This document shows, piece after piece, positions 16,738-17,732 of a DNA stretch of 17,732 nucleotides (positions within the stretch are counted from its first letter, which is position 1; each line of letters begins with the position of its first letter). The DNA lies in assembly GCA_030042795.1 (NCBI GenBank), contig JASHYZ010000293.1, positions 1 to 17,732 on the forward strand, in the 5' to 3' direction. The notes beneath the pieces are model-generated. The model saw only the letters and a program-made list of their open reading frames with translations. It ran no database searches and was not told the DNA's origin. The position numbers were made by a program, and so were the translations under genes. This stretch comes from Terriglobia bacterium. Lineage in GTDB: Bacteria; Acidobacteriota; Terriglobia; UBA7540.

Positions 16738-17118
16738 TATAGTCGTGTGGAGGATCGACGTCTCAATGCGCGCATGATAAGGTCGCGGCAAAGCACCAAC
16801 TAATTTGGACGGGAGGGACGTCCTTTTTCTTCCCTCGCCGTTCGGACATTCCTCGAGGTTGGGCACAAACCTGATCGGCGTAGCGAACGGGTTCGAGTTA
16901 TCTGTGCCAACTCGCCAGCCGTCACCCCCGTGCAAGCGAGGATCTACCGCGTGGATTCCCGCGTTCGCGGGAATGACGATGACGGAAAGCAGGAGCAAAT
17001 CTTCAAATTGGCCCAACACTGCGACCACACTCGGATGAATCTCAGGGCCTGATACACTGAAAAATGGAAGCGGGTTCCGCCTGACGGTGACGGCCAGTTT
17101 CGCAGCGCGCTCGCACCT
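16738..17118. other. Non-coding gap between divergent receptor and ABC-F genes
   Basis: This 381-base stretch holds no convincing gene; the open minus-strand frame across it is an upstream extension of the receptor gene without a plausible start. It must contain promoters for both divergent genes, but no well-spaced -35/-10 pair was identified. The one clear structure is the REP-type inverted repeat at 16921-16977. A weak GA/CT-rich inverted repeat around 16810-16835 was also seen. Confidence 0.6.
16921..16977. repeat. REP-type inverted repeat with perfect ATTCCCGCG/CGCGGGAAT palindrome
   Basis: The right unit (16951-16977) contains a perfect 9-bp inverted repeat, ATTCCCGCG-TT-CGCGGGAAT (16955-16974). 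The left unit (16921-16947) is a degenerate inverted copy of the right one, matching at 19 of 27 positions, separated by three bases. The unit shares TGGATTCC(C)GC, GCGGGAATGAC with the element at 5648-5673, so both belong to one dispersed family. It lies in the gap upstream of the ABC-F gene rather than at gene ends. Confidence 0.75.
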
Positions 17119-17732
17119 ATGATTCAGCTCTCTTCGGCAGGAAAACACTTCGGTTCCAAAGTACTCTTTGAGGGCCTTGACTGGCTGTTGAGGCCGGGCG
17201 AACGCGTGGGTCTGGTGGGCGCGAACGGCACCGGCAAATCGACTTTGCTCAAGGTGCTGGCGGGCCTCGAGCCACTCGATGAAGGGTCGCGCTCTACGGC
17301 GAAGGGCATCACGACGGGGTATCTTCCCCAGGACGGTCTTTCGCTGTCCGGGCGCACAGTCTTGCAAGAATGCCTCTCCGTGTTTGGCGATTTGCTGGAC
17401 ATGGAAAAGGAAATGGAGACGCTGCACCATCGGATGGCCGAACTTCACCCGGAGAGCGACGAATACCATCGGGTGACGGAGCGCTACCACCGCATTGAAA
17501 CCGAGTTCCAGGGCCGCGACGGTTACTCGCTGGAGGCGCAGGCCCACGCCGTGCTCAACGGCTTGGGGTTCTCGCCCGCGGATCGGGGCCGCGCCACCGA
17601 GGAATTTTCGGGCGGCTGGCAGATGCGCATCGCCCTGGGAAAATTGCTGCTTATCAAGCCCAATCTGCTGCTGCTGGATGAGCCCACCAACCACCTTGAC
17701 CTTGAGGCACGCAACTGGCTGGAGCAGTACTT
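17119..17732 (+). CDS. ABC-F family ATPase, N-terminal part (runs off the window)
   Basis: 204 complete codons of a soluble ABC protein, cut by the window end inside or just after the first nucleotide-binding domain. Walker A is GANGTGKST, near residues 35-43. The signature is FSGGWQMRIALGK, preceded by the long helical insert typical of ABC-F (about 85-145, METLHHRM to ETEFQGRD). Walker B with the catalytic Glu is LLLLDEPTNHLDLEA. No membrane segment is present. ABC-F proteins act on ribosomes in translation quality control or antibiotic resistance, or in Uup-like roles; the subgroup cannot be fixed from this half. ATG 17119 starts the typical IQLSSAGKHFGSKVLF sequence but has no clear ribosome-binding site. 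The linker and second ATPase domain should lie beyond the edge. Confidence 0.9.
   Translation, partial: MIQLSSAGKHFGSKVLFEGLDWLLRPGERVGLVGANGTGKSTLLKVLAGLEPLDEGSRSTAKGITTGYLPQDGLSLSGRTVLQECLSVFGDLLDMEKEMETLHHRMAELHPESDEYHRVTERYHRIETEFQGRDGYSLEAQAHAVLNGLGFSPADRGRATEEFSGGWQMRIALGKLLLIKPNLLLLDEPTNHLDLEARNWLEQY

Noticed and set aside
16738..17694. Upstream extension of the second receptor's open frame to 17694 on the minus strand
   Set aside because: It crosses a non-coding gap with a REP element and then lies antisense to the ABC-F coding sequence. Its translation resembles no protein, and a signal peptide begins only at 16737.
1..17732. tRNA, rRNA, integrase or insertion-sequence genes
   Set aside because: No matching sequence or coding frame was recognised on either strand.

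Overview
The window looks like chromosome of a soil-type Acidobacteriota (Acidobacteriia-like) member or a close relative. I infer this from moderately high GC and from two large Oar-type TonB-dependent-receptor-like proteins that begin with a carboxypeptidase-regulatory-like domain, a family strongly expanded in that phylum. A secreted S53 protease, a DUF1579 protein and a RhaT-family sugar transporter fit this. No rRNA, tRNA, CRISPR array, integrase or complete insertion sequence is visible.

Layout. Positions 1-1580: a secreted sedolisin-type (S53) protease with its full catalytic set but no recognisable propeptide, closed by a strong terminator with a GCAA tetraloop. 1717-2207: a decayed tandem copy of an Oar-type receptor, with an internal deletion plus frameshift. 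2219-5530: an intact paralogue whose ribosome-binding site abuts the last stop of the remnant. 5579-5677: a REPIN-like inverted pair in the convergent gap. 10573-5699 (minus): a heavy-metal efflux operon made of a small CPVC-motif protein (DUF2946-like), a lipoprotein membrane-fusion subunit and a CzcA-type RND pump. No outer-membrane factor is encoded here. 10766-11662: a ROK-family fructokinase with its own sigma70-like promoter, divergent from the efflux operon. 11655-11857: low-complexity repeats in inverted orientation between the fructokinase and a convergent RhaT-like transporter (11869-12900, minus). 13173-13724: a secreted DUF1579 protein. 13780-16737 (minus): a second, more distant Oar-type receptor. 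16738-17118: a non-coding stretch with a second REP-type inverted repeat. 17119 to the end: the start of an ABC-F ATPase, cut by the window edge.

How parts may work together. The adaptor and pump should form the inner parts of a tripartite cation exporter, using an outer-membrane channel encoded elsewhere. Fructokinase and the RhaT-like transporter could serve sugar uptake and phosphorylation but are convergent, so they are not co-transcribed. The most suggestive pairing is a secreted protease beside Oar-type outer-membrane proteins. In Myxococcus xanthus, Oar is required to export the protease PopC, so a protease-export role is a testable idea here and is not shown by the sequence. No wholly new system is evident. 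The most unusual items are the propeptide-less protease beside a decaying receptor array, the small CPVC protein, and the repeat families at gene ends.
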